From positions 1 to 32,167 of the forward strand of contig NZ_ATHL01000079.1 of assembly GCF_000445125.1 (NCBI RefSeq): 32,167 bases of DNA. The letters run 5' to 3'. The notes below the pieces were generated by a model. It was not told the origin of the DNA, ran no database searches, and saw only the letters and a program-made list of their open reading frames with translations. This document shows, one piece after another, positions 15,402 to 24,432 of the stretch (the stretch's first letter is position 1; every line of letters starts with the position of its first letter). Source of the DNA: Novosphingobium lindaniclasticum LE124 (GTDB lineage Bacteria; Pseudomonadota; Alphaproteobacteria; Sphingomonadales; Sphingomonadaceae). A program made the translations under genes and the position numbers.

Positions 15402-15752
15402 TCAGCGGTGGAAACGCAGGCTCAGGAAGAACGTGCGCCCGATCACGTCGTAGACGGCCGACTGGTAGCTCAGTTCGAAGTTGGCGCCGCCGGCCTCGGC
15501 GCCCGGTATGCGCGGGGGCTTGCGGTCGAAGGCATTTTTGAGGCCGCCGGACAGCTCGATATTGTCGGTCAGCGCCACGAAAGCCGAGAAGTCGTTGTAG
15601 AACACGTTCCGCGTCCAGACCTTGCTGTACTTGTCCGGCGTGATCGTGGTGGCGGCCTTCATCGGCGAGAAATGGCGCAGGGTCCAGGTCACGCCCATCC
15701 CCTCGCGCGAGTAACGGGTGCGCACGCCCCCCTTCCACTTGGGCGATCGGCT
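15402..15752 (-). pseudogene. TonB-dependent receptor, C-terminal remnant
   Basis: About 115 residues match the end of a TonB-dependent outer-membrane receptor barrel: SPKWKGGVRTRYS, a WTLRHFSP strand, LTDNIELSGGLKNAFDRKPP and a terminal FFLSLRFHR with an aromatic-rich last strand. The signal peptide, plug and most of the barrel (several hundred residues) are missing. Homology stops at about 15747, where a DUF5695 fragment on the opposite strand begins. The open frame upstream to 15842 is antisense to that fragment and is not part of the gene. It is surely non-functional as a receptor. Confidence 0.8.
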
Positions 15753-17003
15753 TGGCCGGTCGAATTCGGCGACCTCGCCCTTCCGCTGCCGATCAACATG
15801 ATCCACGCGGCAAAAGGCGATTCCGATGCTCTCCTCAAGCACAGCTTTATTTCCGGTCGCAGCTCACACATTTTCTGGCAGCGCAAAGACAGTCTTACCC
15901 CCTGGCTTGCCATGCTGCCGGAGAACGGGGCAGCGCTGGAATACTGGGATGCGCCCAAGAATTCGCCCGACCTCTACAGGGTTTTCTTCCACGCCGCCGC
16001 TGAAGTCGCCGCCGTGCAGGCGGCAGGTTCACGCTGGCGCCTGCCCGCGACCAGCCTCACGCTCGCGCCGGGGGAGACAGCCCGGAGAGGCGTGCGTTTC
16101 CTGCTCGTGGACGGCTACGCCGCGATGCGCCGGACCATCGCCGAGCATGGGCTGATCGACGTCGAAGTCGTGCCGGGCATGACTGTGCCTACTGATCTGG
16201 AGGTGACGCTCTCATTGGGTTCCAGGGTCCCGGTCGTCCGGCTGGAACCCGAACACTCCCAGCATACCGAATGCACAGCGCTTGGAGAGCGGGCCGGGCG
16301 GAAGCTCTTTCACCTGCGCTTCGCGCGCCTCGGCGAAAACCACGTCACGCTGCATCAGGTAGACGGAGGGCGGACAACGCTGGAATTCTTCGTGACCGAA
16401 CCGGTCGAGACAATGATCGCCAAGCGCGGGGCTTTCATCGCCGCACACCGTCACCGCGATCCCGCCAAGTGGTACGATGGCCTGCTGGCCGAATGGAACA
16501 TGGAAAGCGAAACCCGGCTCGGTCCGGATAACTACGACCGGATAAAGGGCTGGCGGATCTACGAAGTGACCTGCGACGATCCAGGCCTCTCCAAGCCTGC
16601 CTTCCTGGCCGCCAAGAACGCCGATTATCCGGTGCAGGCCGAGATCGACGCGCTGGACGACTATGTCGAACACTTCGTCTGGGGCGGGCTCCAGCGCACG
16701 ACCGAAGAGCAATGGCCTTACGCGCTCTACGGCATTCCAGACTGGAAGCGGAACCGCGACAGTGCCGACCCGGGTGACAAGGGCCGCAAGCATTTCTGGC
16801 GACCCTACGATTACCCGCACATCGTGCTGATGTATTTCGCACTCTGTCGCATCGCGCGAGACCGGCACGGTTTCCGCACGCGCCTGAATGCAGCCGCCTA
16901 TCTCGAACGCGCTTTCGGCACTGCGCGGGCCATGTTCATTGCGCAGGCCTCGCAGCAGAGCTGCTCAGGGAACGCCGGATGTTCGCCTTCCAGGATCGCG
17001 TAG
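15753..17003 (+). pseudogene. DUF5695 (glycoside-hydrolase-like) gene, truncated at both ends
   Basis: From about 15759 the reading frame shows DUF5695 features: EFGDLALPLPIN, LLKHSFISG, LTLAPGETARRGVRFL, VVPGMTVPTDLEV, NADYPVQAEIDALDDYVE, FVWGGLQRT and DYPHIVLMYFALCRIARD. About 400 residues remain, whereas full-length relatives are around twice that. The N terminus is missing at the junction with the receptor remnant, and recognisable homology ends near 16940 after ARAMF, followed by unrelated residues to a stop at 17003. There is no ribosome site. DUF5695 proteins are presumed carbohydrate-active, so this was probably part of a glycan-use locus. Confidence 0.75.
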
Positions 17004-17383
17004 CCAATGCCAGCGTGACGGCTTCGGCGGCTTCCAGGCAGCAACTCGACGCTGCCGAATGACCGAGATGGGCGCGTAGCAGCCTTTTCCGCGGTCGACC
17101 CAAGTCGGCCATTCGCAGGCCGATTTTCAGTGCTCAGGTCCGGACGTTCCGCTAACCCGCGCCTGTCGATTTCAAAGTCTCCATCGCGGTACTAATGAGC
17201 ACGCTCATTCTCCGCCCGAAGGAGGCAGCGTTCGCACGCCTTGTGACAGCGGTGCGATCATGGTAGCATCAGTTATGCTCAAGGCCCTGCCTAGCAAATA
17301 GTCGTGACCGCCACTGCCCGATCAGCGTCGATTGTTGATCGAGCAGTTGCACGTCGTGACGACTTGCTATGGCGGACCAGTTC
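17004..17383. other. Intergenic stretch, 380 bp, no intact gene
   Basis: No intact gene is seen. In a different frame from the DUF5695 remnant, bases 16960-17062 read ERRMFAFQDRVANAS and end in a stop, which might be the tail of another lost gene; I cannot name it. The only other clear signal is the operator-like palindrome at 17194-17209. Confidence 0.45.
17194..17209. promoter_or_regulatory. TetR-type operator-like palindrome, orphan
   Basis: AATGAGCACGCTCATT is a perfect inverted repeat with 7-base arms and a 2-base spacer, the size and style of operators bound by TetR/AcrR-family repressors. No TetR gene is present nearby, so it may be left over from a deleted gene or serve a distant regulator. 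Confidence 0.45.
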
Positions 17384-18316
17384 TCAGATCGTATTCGTCA
17401 GAGCCTGCGCCAGAACATCGGCCAACCGCAGGCCGGCCTGCTTGAGGCGATAGGACACGAGATAGTAGTTGCGCGTCTCGTAATCGGGCGGGAGCACCTT
17501 TGCCGTGGTTGGGCATGCGATACCGGTTCGGCCGCCGCAGGCCGCGAGCTTGTAGGCATCGTTAGTGCCCGGCGTCACCGAATCGAGGCAGATGTACTTC
17601 TTCGCGAGATCGCGGCTCTCTACGGCCCAGTCACGCGGTGTTCCGCCCACCGGAGGATTGAGCGAGGTATTCCCCCAAAGCTCCTACCCCAGCGTGTCGG
17701 CGGTCCCATCCTTGCCGAGATGCCGCTTCACGATGGCATAATCCCAAATCGAATGGATATCGGATGCGATGGCGTTGCCGGCTGCGTCGACATTGAGGAT
17801 GCCGCCGGGAATGATGACCTTGATCTGGGCGCCGGGCTCGGTACCGTGCAAGGACTGATGCAGGTCGCCCACCAGGTGCAGTACGAACTTCAGCGCTTCC
17901 AGGCGCTCTGCCGATGTATGCCCTGACGCATCGTGCAGGATCGCGGAATACTGCACAATCGCCTTGTCGGCACATATCGTCTGGGGGCTGTCGGCGATGC
18001 AGGCAGGCTCCGATGCCATCGGCACGGTGCCCAGCACCGGGATGTGGACCGAATGGGCCAGGTTGGGGTAGCTCGTGCGGAAATCATCCGCCCTTTTCGC
18101 CACCGCTTCATCGTACAGTTCGCCATCTCCCAGCAGCGCCTTGACCTTCTGCCAGACCGCCGGGTTGTCCTTCTTCAACTTCGCTTCCGCGATTCAGCCA
18201 ACAACGGCGTGCGGAGTGCGGGCCTACGCATGGGCAGGCGCAGCGACGGACATGACTGCCAGGGGCAGCAAGCAGGCTGCGAGACGCGGCCGTTTCAGGA
18301 TTGTCTTGTGGGTCAT
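17384..18316 (-). pseudogene. S1/P1-type nuclease gene with three in-frame stops
   Basis: The reading frame stays in register from ATG 18316 (GGAGGA upstream) to the stop at 17384 but is broken by stops at 18224-18226, 18194-18196 and 17684-17686. It encodes a signal peptide (MTHKTILKRPRL ... APAHA), then the S1/P1 nuclease pattern: HAVVG, LKFVLHLVGDLHQSLH zinc ligands and IHSIWDYAI. The first stop sits directly after the signal peptide, where the mature enzyme normally begins with the zinc-binding tryptophan. The intact ancestor would have been a secreted zinc nuclease degrading single-stranded nucleic acids for phosphate or nucleosides. Decay by point mutation without frameshift suggests recent inactivation. 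Confidence 0.85.
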
Positions 18317-18568
18317 CGTTCCTCCAGAGCATTTGCGGGGCTGCAACCATGGATCCGGCGGCACGTGATGACGGGCATGCACGGCCTGGCATTTAAGGCG
18401 TAGGCACCTGGTCCTGCAGCTTGGAACCGTCACTTAGATGCAAAGGCACAGGCGATCCTCCACGCCGCGGACGATATTTTTGGGAGAGAGGCTGATGACG
18501 AGGAAAACCTCCGCGGCAGGGCGCAGCTGTATCCATAATGTCATCATCCACGGATAGTCGCTGCGTCG

Positions 18569-19174
18569 ATGTCCTTCTCGCGAGAACGTGCCGCCTGGCT
18601 GGGGCGCAATGTCTATCCTTACGAAGCTGCGCTGCGGCAGTGGCTGAGGCCGCGGGCGGCATCGGCCGGGCTGGAAGTCGATAATATCGTGCAGGAAACC
18701 TACGCGATCCTGGCATCGATCAATCAGGTCGATCACATCCGCAACCCGCGAACCTACATGTTCGAGGTGGCCAAGTCGGTCGTGCTGCAATCGCTGAGAC
18801 GCGCCAAGGTCGTCACGATCGATATCGAGGCGAACGCGCAGGTGCTGGATATCCCGGAGGACGCGCCCTCGCCCGAACGTGTCGTCGCGGATCGGCAGGA
18901 ACTCTTGCGCGTATCGGCAGCCATCGCCGCGCTGCCTGACCGGTGCCGAGAGGTCTTCACCCTGCGCAAGGTCGAAGGTCTGAGCCAGCGTGAGACGGCA
19001 CAGGCTCTCGGGATCGCCGAAAGCACGATCGAAAAGCACATGGTCAAGGCGCTCGCGCTGCTCACAAATGCAATCGGGCGTGGCGGAAATTCGCGCGATG
19101 CGTCATCTAGGCTGCGTGAGCAGCGAGACGACAGCAACACCAGCGACCCTTCCGGACGGCGTGAACGCGCGTGA
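18569..19174 (+). CDS. FecI-type ECF sigma factor
   Basis: A 201-residue extracytoplasmic-function sigma factor. Region 2 (about 15-85) includes VDNIVQETYAILAS and NPRTYMFEVAKSVVLQSLRR; region 4 (about 115-170) includes LPDRCREVFTLRKVEGLSQRETAQ and the recognition helix GIAESTIEKHMVKALALL. It would direct RNA polymerase to the downstream receptor cluster when released by the FecR-like protein. Its 3' end overlaps the FecR reading frame by about 77 bases, so translation is coupled. No clear ribosome site precedes the ATG at 18569. It is transcribed divergently from the nuclease pseudogene. Confidence 0.92.
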   Translation: MSFSRERAAWLGRNVYPYEAALRQWLRPRAASAGLEVDNIVQETYAILASINQVDHIRNPRTYMFEVAKSVVLQSLRRAKVVTIDIEANAQVLDIPEDAPSPERVVADRQELLRVSAAIAALPDRCREVFTLRKVEGLSQRETAQALGIAESTIEKHMVKALALLTNAIGRGGNSRDASSRLREQRDDSNTSDPSGRRERA

Positions 19175-20144
19175 TGAGCGCGCCGCGCACTGGGCGCTGC
19201 GTGCCGACTCCGAATCGCTGACGGCTGAAGAAGAAGCCGAACTGGAAGCCTGGACGAGCGCCGACCCGCGCCATGCCGGGGCCTTCGCCCACGCCATGGC
19301 GAGCAATGCGTACCTCGATCGGGCCGTTGCGCTGGGCGTCCATCGCGATATTCCCGAAACGGTCGCTGAGGCTAACGAAGAACCCGTCGCGCAGATCGAA
19401 CCGACGCCGAAACGCGGCATCAGCCGCCGGCTCTGGCTGGGCGGCGCAGCCAGTGCAATCGCGGCTTCCCTGGTAGCAGCGGTGGGTTGGGATCGGCTGA
19501 TAGGTTCCGAGACCATCATGGCCGACAAGGGTGACGTGCGCCGCGCCGCGCTGCGCGACGGTTCGGCCGTCACGCTCAACACCGGCACCGAAGTGGCGGT
19601 CGACATGAAGCGGCTGGAACGCCGGGTCAGCCTGCTGACGGGCGAAGCGAACTTCGATGTTGCCAGCGATCCGGCACGTCCGTTCATCGTCGATGCCGGC
19701 GCGGTGCGCATCCGCGTGGTGGGCACCAGCTTCATCGTCCATCTCTCCGACCTTGGCGAAGTCTCCGTTACCGTGCGCGAGGGGCGAGTGGAGGTGCACC
19801 ACGGGCACACTTCGGCACTGGTGCTGTCGGCCGGAGACCGGGTGCTGGTCCCGTCGCAGGGCGCGGTGGCCATCGAAAAGCTCAGTGCCGGTGAGCTTGA
19901 CCGGCTGGGCCTGTGGCAGCGCGGGGAAATGGACCTGACGGGCCTGACGCTCGCCGATGCGGCGCGCCAGTATGCCCGGTATTCGGATAGGCAGATCGTG
20001 ATTGCCGATCCCGATGTTGCCCGGCTCAAGATAGCCGGTGTCTTTTCCACCAGCGATCCCGCCGGCTTCGCGCAGGCAGCAGGCCTTGCTCACGATCTGC
20101 GCGTGCGCATCTCGGACGATACGATCACACTTTCGCGAAAATAA
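19098..20144 (+). CDS. FecR-type anti-sigma regulator
   Basis: A protein of about 348 residues that should hold the sigma factor and relay the receptor signal across the inner membrane. The N terminus has the cytoplasmic anti-sigma region (DERAAHWALRADSESLTAEE ... AWTSADPRHAGAFA). One membrane helix follows (RLWLGGAASAIAASLVAAVG). Then come the periplasmic FecR domain (LRDGSAVTLNTGTEVAVD, VVGTSFIVH, VTVREGRVEVHHG) and a C-terminal STN-like segment (LTLADAARQYARYSDRQIVI). The start may be ATG 19098 or GTG 19116. The 84-bp gap to the receptor gene allows an extra promoter driven by the sigma factor. Confidence 0.92.
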   Translation: MRHLGCVSSETTATPATLPDGVNARDERAAHWALRADSESLTAEEEAELEAWTSADPRHAGAFAHAMASNAYLDRAVALGVHRDIPETVAEANEEPVAQIEPTPKRGISRRLWLGGAASAIAASLVAAVGWDRLIGSETIMADKGDVRRAALRDGSAVTLNTGTEVAVDMKRLERRVSLLTGEANFDVASDPARPFIVDAGAVRIRVVGTSFIVHLSDLGEVSVTVREGRVEVHHGHTSALVLSAGDRVLVPSQGAVAIEKLSAGELDRLGLWQRGEMDLTGLTLADAARQYARYSDRQIVIADPDVARLKIAGVFSTSDPAGFAQAAGLAHDLRVRISDDTITLSRK

Positions 20145-20228
20145 TTTCGGACCAGGTGGAGGATCGCTGGGTGGCTCGCATCTAGTCCTGTGAACGCGGC
20201 AGAAACGCCGCTGTGGGGAATTTTGCAG

Positions 20229-23150
20229 ATGCCTTCGAGATTTCTTTCCGGCTGCGGGCTGGCCGTCGTCGCTTGCGCCATCGCCACGCCTGCCATCGCG
20301 CAGGAGCGCCAGTTCGACATCCCCGCCCAGCCCCTGCCTGGCGCGATCGCCTCGCTCGGCCGACAGGCGCAATTGCAGATCGTCGCCCCCGACTACGGGC
20401 TGGAACAGATCCGCAGCCGGCCGCTCAAGGGACGCATGGATGCGCGAGCGGCGCTACGTCTGCTGATCGGTGGCACCGGCCTGGAAGTGGCTGCCGATGA
20501 CGGCGCGCGCATCGTCCTGCGCCGCGTCAGGGTCAGCGAAGCACGCCTCGCCGTGCCCAGCGATGGCGCGGCAGCGAACGACATCGTGGTGACGGGCTTT
20601 CGCGCCAGCCTGAGCAAAGCTAGCGACATCAAGCGCAACTCCGACGCCATCGTCGATGCGGTCGCTGCCGAGGACATCGGGCAGCTCCCTGACAACAGCG
20701 CGACCGAAGCACTGGCGCGTCTTCCCGGCGTGCAGGTCTTCCGCAACCGCGGCGAAGGGCAGGCGATCACCATTCGCGGCATTTCCAGCGTTGTGACCAT
20801 GATCAACGGACAGGAAGCCTACACCGGCTCTTCGCGCCGAACGCTGCTCAACAGCTATCCCGCCGGCCTCATCCGCTCGATCGAGGTGTACAAGGCGCTG
20901 ACCCCGGACCTGATCGAAGGTGGTATCGGCGGCGCGGTGGACGTGCAGCTGCGCCAGCCGCTCGATTTTAGGAAGGGCCTCAGCGTTGCCGGCACCGTGC
21001 GCGGTACTTACGACGACCAGGCCGACAAACTGATGTACAACGGCGACGTGCTGATCGCCGGCAACTGGGATACCAGCGCCGGCGAGATCGGCGTCATGGT
21101 CAATGCAAGCTACACGCGCAGGGACTACTACGAATCCTATCGCGAAAACCTTGCCCCTCAGACCAGCACGGCAGGCTACAGCTTTCCCAGCGGCATTCTC
21201 GCCAAGAACCCGAAGGGCCGTTACGAACGCCCCGTACTGACCGGAGAGATCCAGTGGCGTCCGGCGTACAATCTCGGTCTATACGTGCGCGCGACTAACG
21301 TCACGGATGACAACACCTATACCGACACCGATTTCCAGACGAACATCGCGGCCAGTACCGTTCTTCGCAATGTCCAGCTCGTGGACGGCACGAACATCGT
21401 CAAGACCGCCAGCTTCACCGCCACCGCCAGTTCCGGGTCGCGATCGAACTACACGCGCCAGTTGCTGGACACAACGCAGGTCGAATTCGGCGCGGACTTC
21501 ACTTCAGGGATCGCCAAGCTGACGACAAGCGCGGTCTACACGACGTCGCGCGTCGAAACCGACCAGCAGCTGTTCCTGCTCGGCTTCAACAAGGCGCCGA
21601 CCATCGATGCCGTGTTTCAGAGCGACAGCAAATGGGGCGGCCTTTCCTATTCTTACCCGGGCGTCGATCTGGCCGACATCAACCAGTTCCACGTCCGCGC
21701 CTATTCAGACACGCGCGAACGGCAGAAGGGCAAGGGCCTGCAATGGCGCACCGATCTGGAGCTGGATACCGGGACCGGGTTCTTTCGCTCGTTCAAGACC
21801 GGCTTTCGCTATGCGCGACGCACGGCCGCATATCGCTCGGGAACGGGGCTCGTCGACCTGAATTCCTTGAACCTGCCGATGTCCGCCTTTCCCGGCGGCG
21901 CAACCCCGGCGGTTCTCTCCCGCAGGCCGGGCGGCGATGACGCTGCGATCCCGACCGGCTGGGTGGGTTACGACGCAACCTATCTGAACAGCGAAGCCAA
22001 TGTGATAGGCCTCAACAATTACATCCGCACGCTCAAGGGAATGAGCGGATACTTCACCGATGAAGGACGGCCCGCCTTCGATCCAATCAATGCCTTCGAC
22101 GGCAAGGAAAACAGCTTCGCAGCGTATGGCCAGTTCAAGTACGGCTTCGAACTGGGCGGCGTCCCGATCGACGGCGTGGCCGGGGTGCGAGTGGTAAACA
22201 CCTGGCTTTCGATAGACGGCACCCAGAGCATTCGCGAGAACACACCGACCACGGGCGGCACGATCACCCGCTTCGCACCGATCCATGGCCACCAGAACTA
22301 TGTGGACGTCGATCCGGCGATAAGCGCCGTTGCACACTTCACACCACAGCTGCAGCTTCGCGCGGCGTGGACGAAAACCTTCAGCCGCCCCGATTTCAGC
22401 AACCTCAATCCCACCGTCGCACTGGTGCAGGTCCAGACCGCCTCGGGCGATTACACAGGTGTCGCGACGGCGGGCAATCCCGACCTGAAGCCAGTACGCT
22501 CGAACAACTGGGACCTCTCGCTCGAATATTACATCGGAAACGCCGGATCGCTGTCACTCGCCGGATTCTACCGCGACGTAAACGGCTACATCGTGCGTAC
22601 GAAAGTGACCGACGACGGCATCCCCGGCGCCCTGGGCACGGTGGACGTGACCAAGTACGTCAATGCGGGCGATGGCTATATCAAGGGCATCGAAGTTGCG
22701 GGAAGCACCTTCTTCGACTTTGCCCCGGGCATCCTGCGTCACTTTGGCGCCTCGGCCAATTACACCTACATCGAATCCGAACAGAATCTGCCCGCAACCG
22801 CAGTCACCGCCGCATTCAAGGGTCAGACGACCGGCATCTCCAAGCACAGCTACAATGCCAGCCTGTTCTATGACGACGGGAAGTTCCGCGCCAAGGTCGC
22901 CTGGTCGTGGCGCAGCGATTTCACGCTGTCCTACAACCTGACGGATCCGACCAAGAACCTGAACTGGTATCCGATCTCGCGTCTGGCGGCATCGGCGACC
23001 TACAGCATCAATCGCAACCTTTCGCTTACGCTGGATGGCACCAACCTGCTCAATCGTCCGCAGCGCGCCTATTGGGGAACGAAAGCCTTCACCGATCGCG
23101 TCTACTTCGAAGGGCGCAGCTATTCCGCAGCCCTGCGCTTCAAGTTCTGA
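20229..23150 (+). CDS. STN-containing TonB-dependent receptor (TonB-Xanth-Caul type)
   Basis: An outer-membrane active transporter of about 973 residues. Signal peptide (to about AIAQ), STN signalling domain (QFDIPAQPLPGAIASLGRQA ... LRLLIGGTGLEV), TonB-box-like DIVVTGF, plug (SDAIVDAVAAEDIGQLPDNS, ALARLPGVQVFRNRGEGQ, ITIRGIS) and a 22-strand barrel ending in an aromatic (AALRFKF). The plug wording is typical of the TonB-Xanth-Caul group, which mostly imports carbohydrates. The STN domain links it to the FecR protein upstream. ATG 20229 is preferred to GTG 20190 because GGGGA precedes it and the signal peptide starts there. Only 12 bases separate it from the esterase gene. Confidence 0.93.
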   Translation: MPSRFLSGCGLAVVACAIATPAIAQERQFDIPAQPLPGAIASLGRQAQLQIVAPDYGLEQIRSRPLKGRMDARAALRLLIGGTGLEVAADDGARIVLRRVRVSEARLAVPSDGAAANDIVVTGFRASLSKASDIKRNSDAIVDAVAAEDIGQLPDNSATEALARLPGVQVFRNRGEGQAITIRGISSVVTMINGQEAYTGSSRRTLLNSYPAGLIRSIEVYKALTPDLIEGGIGGAVDVQLRQPLDFRKGLSVAGTVRGTYDDQADKLMYNGDVLIAGNWDTSAGEIGVMVNASYTRRDYYESYRENLAPQTSTAGYSFPSGILAKNPKGRYERPVLTGEIQWRPAYNLGLYVRATNVTDDNTYTDTDFQTNIAASTVLRNVQLVDGTNIVKTASFTATASSGSRSNYTRQLLDTTQVEFGADFTSGIAKLTTSAVYTTSRVETDQQLFLLGFNKAPTIDAVFQSDSKWGGLSYSYPGVDLADINQFHVRAYSDTRERQKGKGLQWRTDLELDTGTGFFRSFKTGFRYARRTAAYRSGTGLVDLNSLNLPMSAFPGGATPAVLSRRPGGDDAAIPTGWVGYDATYLNSEANVIGLNNYIRTLKGMSGYFTDEGRPAFDPINAFDGKENSFAAYGQFKYGFELGGVPIDGVAGVRVVNTWLSIDGTQSIRENTPTTGGTITRFAPIHGHQNYVDVDPAISAVAHFTPQLQLRAAWTKTFSRPDFSNLNPTVALVQVQTASGDYTGVATAGNPDLKPVRSNNWDLSLEYYIGNAGSLSLAGFYRDVNGYIVRTKVTDDGIPGALGTVDVTKYVNAGDGYIKGIEVAGSTFFDFAPGILRHFGASANYTYIESEQNLPATAVTAAFKGQTTGISKHSYNASLFYDDGKFRAKVAWSWRSDFTLSYNLTDPTKNLNWYPISRLAASATYSINRNLSLTLDGTNLLNRPQRAYWGTKAFTDRVYFEGRSYSAALRFKF

Positions 23151-23162
23151 AGGAGCACCGCC

Positions 23163-24368
23163 ATGAAGATATGTGCCGCGCTTGCAGCGTTCACCGGGCT
23201 TCTTCTCGCCACCTCCGCCATCTCCGCCCAGAGCGCACCGGCTGACGGATGGGTCGGCGCCTGGGGCTATGCGACATCGCCCGCCACCAAAAGCGTTGCG
23301 GACACCCTGCCGGCCGGCACCTATCGCTATCGCATCCGCTCCAGCCAATCGGGCAATGCGCTTCGGTTCCTGCTGACCAACCCCGATGGCGCGCAGTCGC
23401 TACAGATCGTATCAATGAACGTGGCCCGGGCCGCCGCGAAGGACGGCTTCGCGATCGATCCGGCCCAGTCCCGGCAGATCGGCTTTGCGGACGGCCCCTT
23501 GCTGACCCTGCCGGGCGGCGGCACGATGCAGACGCAGCCCGTGCAACTGAACGTGCGCGCAGGCGAGGATCTGGTGGTAAGCATCGTCACCTCCGCACCC
23601 AGCACGACCGTAGCGGGCAACGCCGGTTTCCCTGTCGCCTTCGCTGCCGGCACGGTAGATGCGACAGGCGCGGCGCTCGCCACCGTAAAGCTGCGCCCGC
23701 TCGTCAGCCAGCTTGCCGTCCACAACGATGCTGCGAAATGCACCATCGTGACCTTCGGGGACTCCATCACCGAAGGCGCACGCGGCACCCGTGCCGACTG
23801 GCGCGGATGGCCAGGCGTACTGGCACGCCGGTTGATCGAGGCGGGATCCGGTCCGCACTGCGGCGTCGTCAATATGGGGATCAGCGGCAATCGCCTGCTG
23901 CGCGACGGGCGCGGCACGGCGGGCGTCGACCGGCTGGAGCGCGATGTGGCGTCGGTTCCGGGCGTGACTCACCTGATCGTACTCGAAGGCGTCAATGACA
24001 TCTGGCGCAGCACCCTGCCGGGAGAAACGCCGATCGCAGTCGCAGACCTGATCGCAGGATATCGCAAGATCATCGCGTTCGGCCATGCCCGCGGCGTCCG
24101 AGTCATCGGCGGAACCATCACGCCCGGTTCGGGATGGAAGGCCTATAACGCGGGCATGGAGCAGATCCGACAGGATACGAACCTCTGGATCCGCACGGCT
24201 GGAGAATTCGACGCCGTAATCGATTTCGACGCTGCACTACGCGATACCTCCACTCCGCCGGCGGTGAAGCCTGCATTCGATTCCGGTGATCATCTTCACC
24301 CCGGAAACGGCGGGTACGAAGCCATGGGTCGTGCCGTGCCCCTGTCCCTGTTCCGGGGCAGCCGTTGA
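23163..24368 (+). CDS. Secreted SGNH/GDSL hydrolase (carbohydrate esterase-like)
   Basis: A 401-residue protein with a signal peptide (1-22, SAISA) and a C-terminal SGNH hydrolase domain. Block I is FGDSITEG with the nucleophile S201, block II is MGISGNR, block III is EGVNDIW (N278), and block V is DHLHPG with D376 and H379. The N-terminal half is a beta-rich domain found in similar large extracellular SGNH proteins. It probably removes acyl groups from a glycan; rhamnogalacturonan acetylesterase-like or lysophospholipase-like activity cannot be excluded. AAGGAG precedes the ATG. It lies 12 bases after the receptor gene and 64 bases before GH92, so one operon is likely. Confidence 0.92.
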   Translation: MKICAALAAFTGLLLATSAISAQSAPADGWVGAWGYATSPATKSVADTLPAGTYRYRIRSSQSGNALRFLLTNPDGAQSLQIVSMNVARAAAKDGFAIDPAQSRQIGFADGPLLTLPGGGTMQTQPVQLNVRAGEDLVVSIVTSAPSTTVAGNAGFPVAFAAGTVDATGAALATVKLRPLVSQLAVHNDAAKCTIVTFGDSITEGARGTRADWRGWPGVLARRLIEAGSGPHCGVVNMGISGNRLLRDGRGTAGVDRLERDVASVPGVTHLIVLEGVNDIWRSTLPGETPIAVADLIAGYRKIIAFGHARGVRVIGGTITPGSGWKAYNAGMEQIRQDTNLWIRTAGEFDAVIDFDAALRDTSTPPAVKPAFDSGDHLHPGNGGYEAMGRAVPLSLFRGSR

Positions 24369-24432
24369 CCCCTCTTCCCTCGAGACCGTTCGGCCGTGAC
24401 CTCGCGCTCGGGCTCCGGCTAGGAGGCCGGTC

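Noticed and set aside
15279..15752. N-terminal part of the long plus-strand frame that runs into DUF5695
   Set aside because: This part is antisense to the TonB-receptor remnant and shows no DUF5695 features; the fusion is an accident of the deletion junction, not a real fusion protein.
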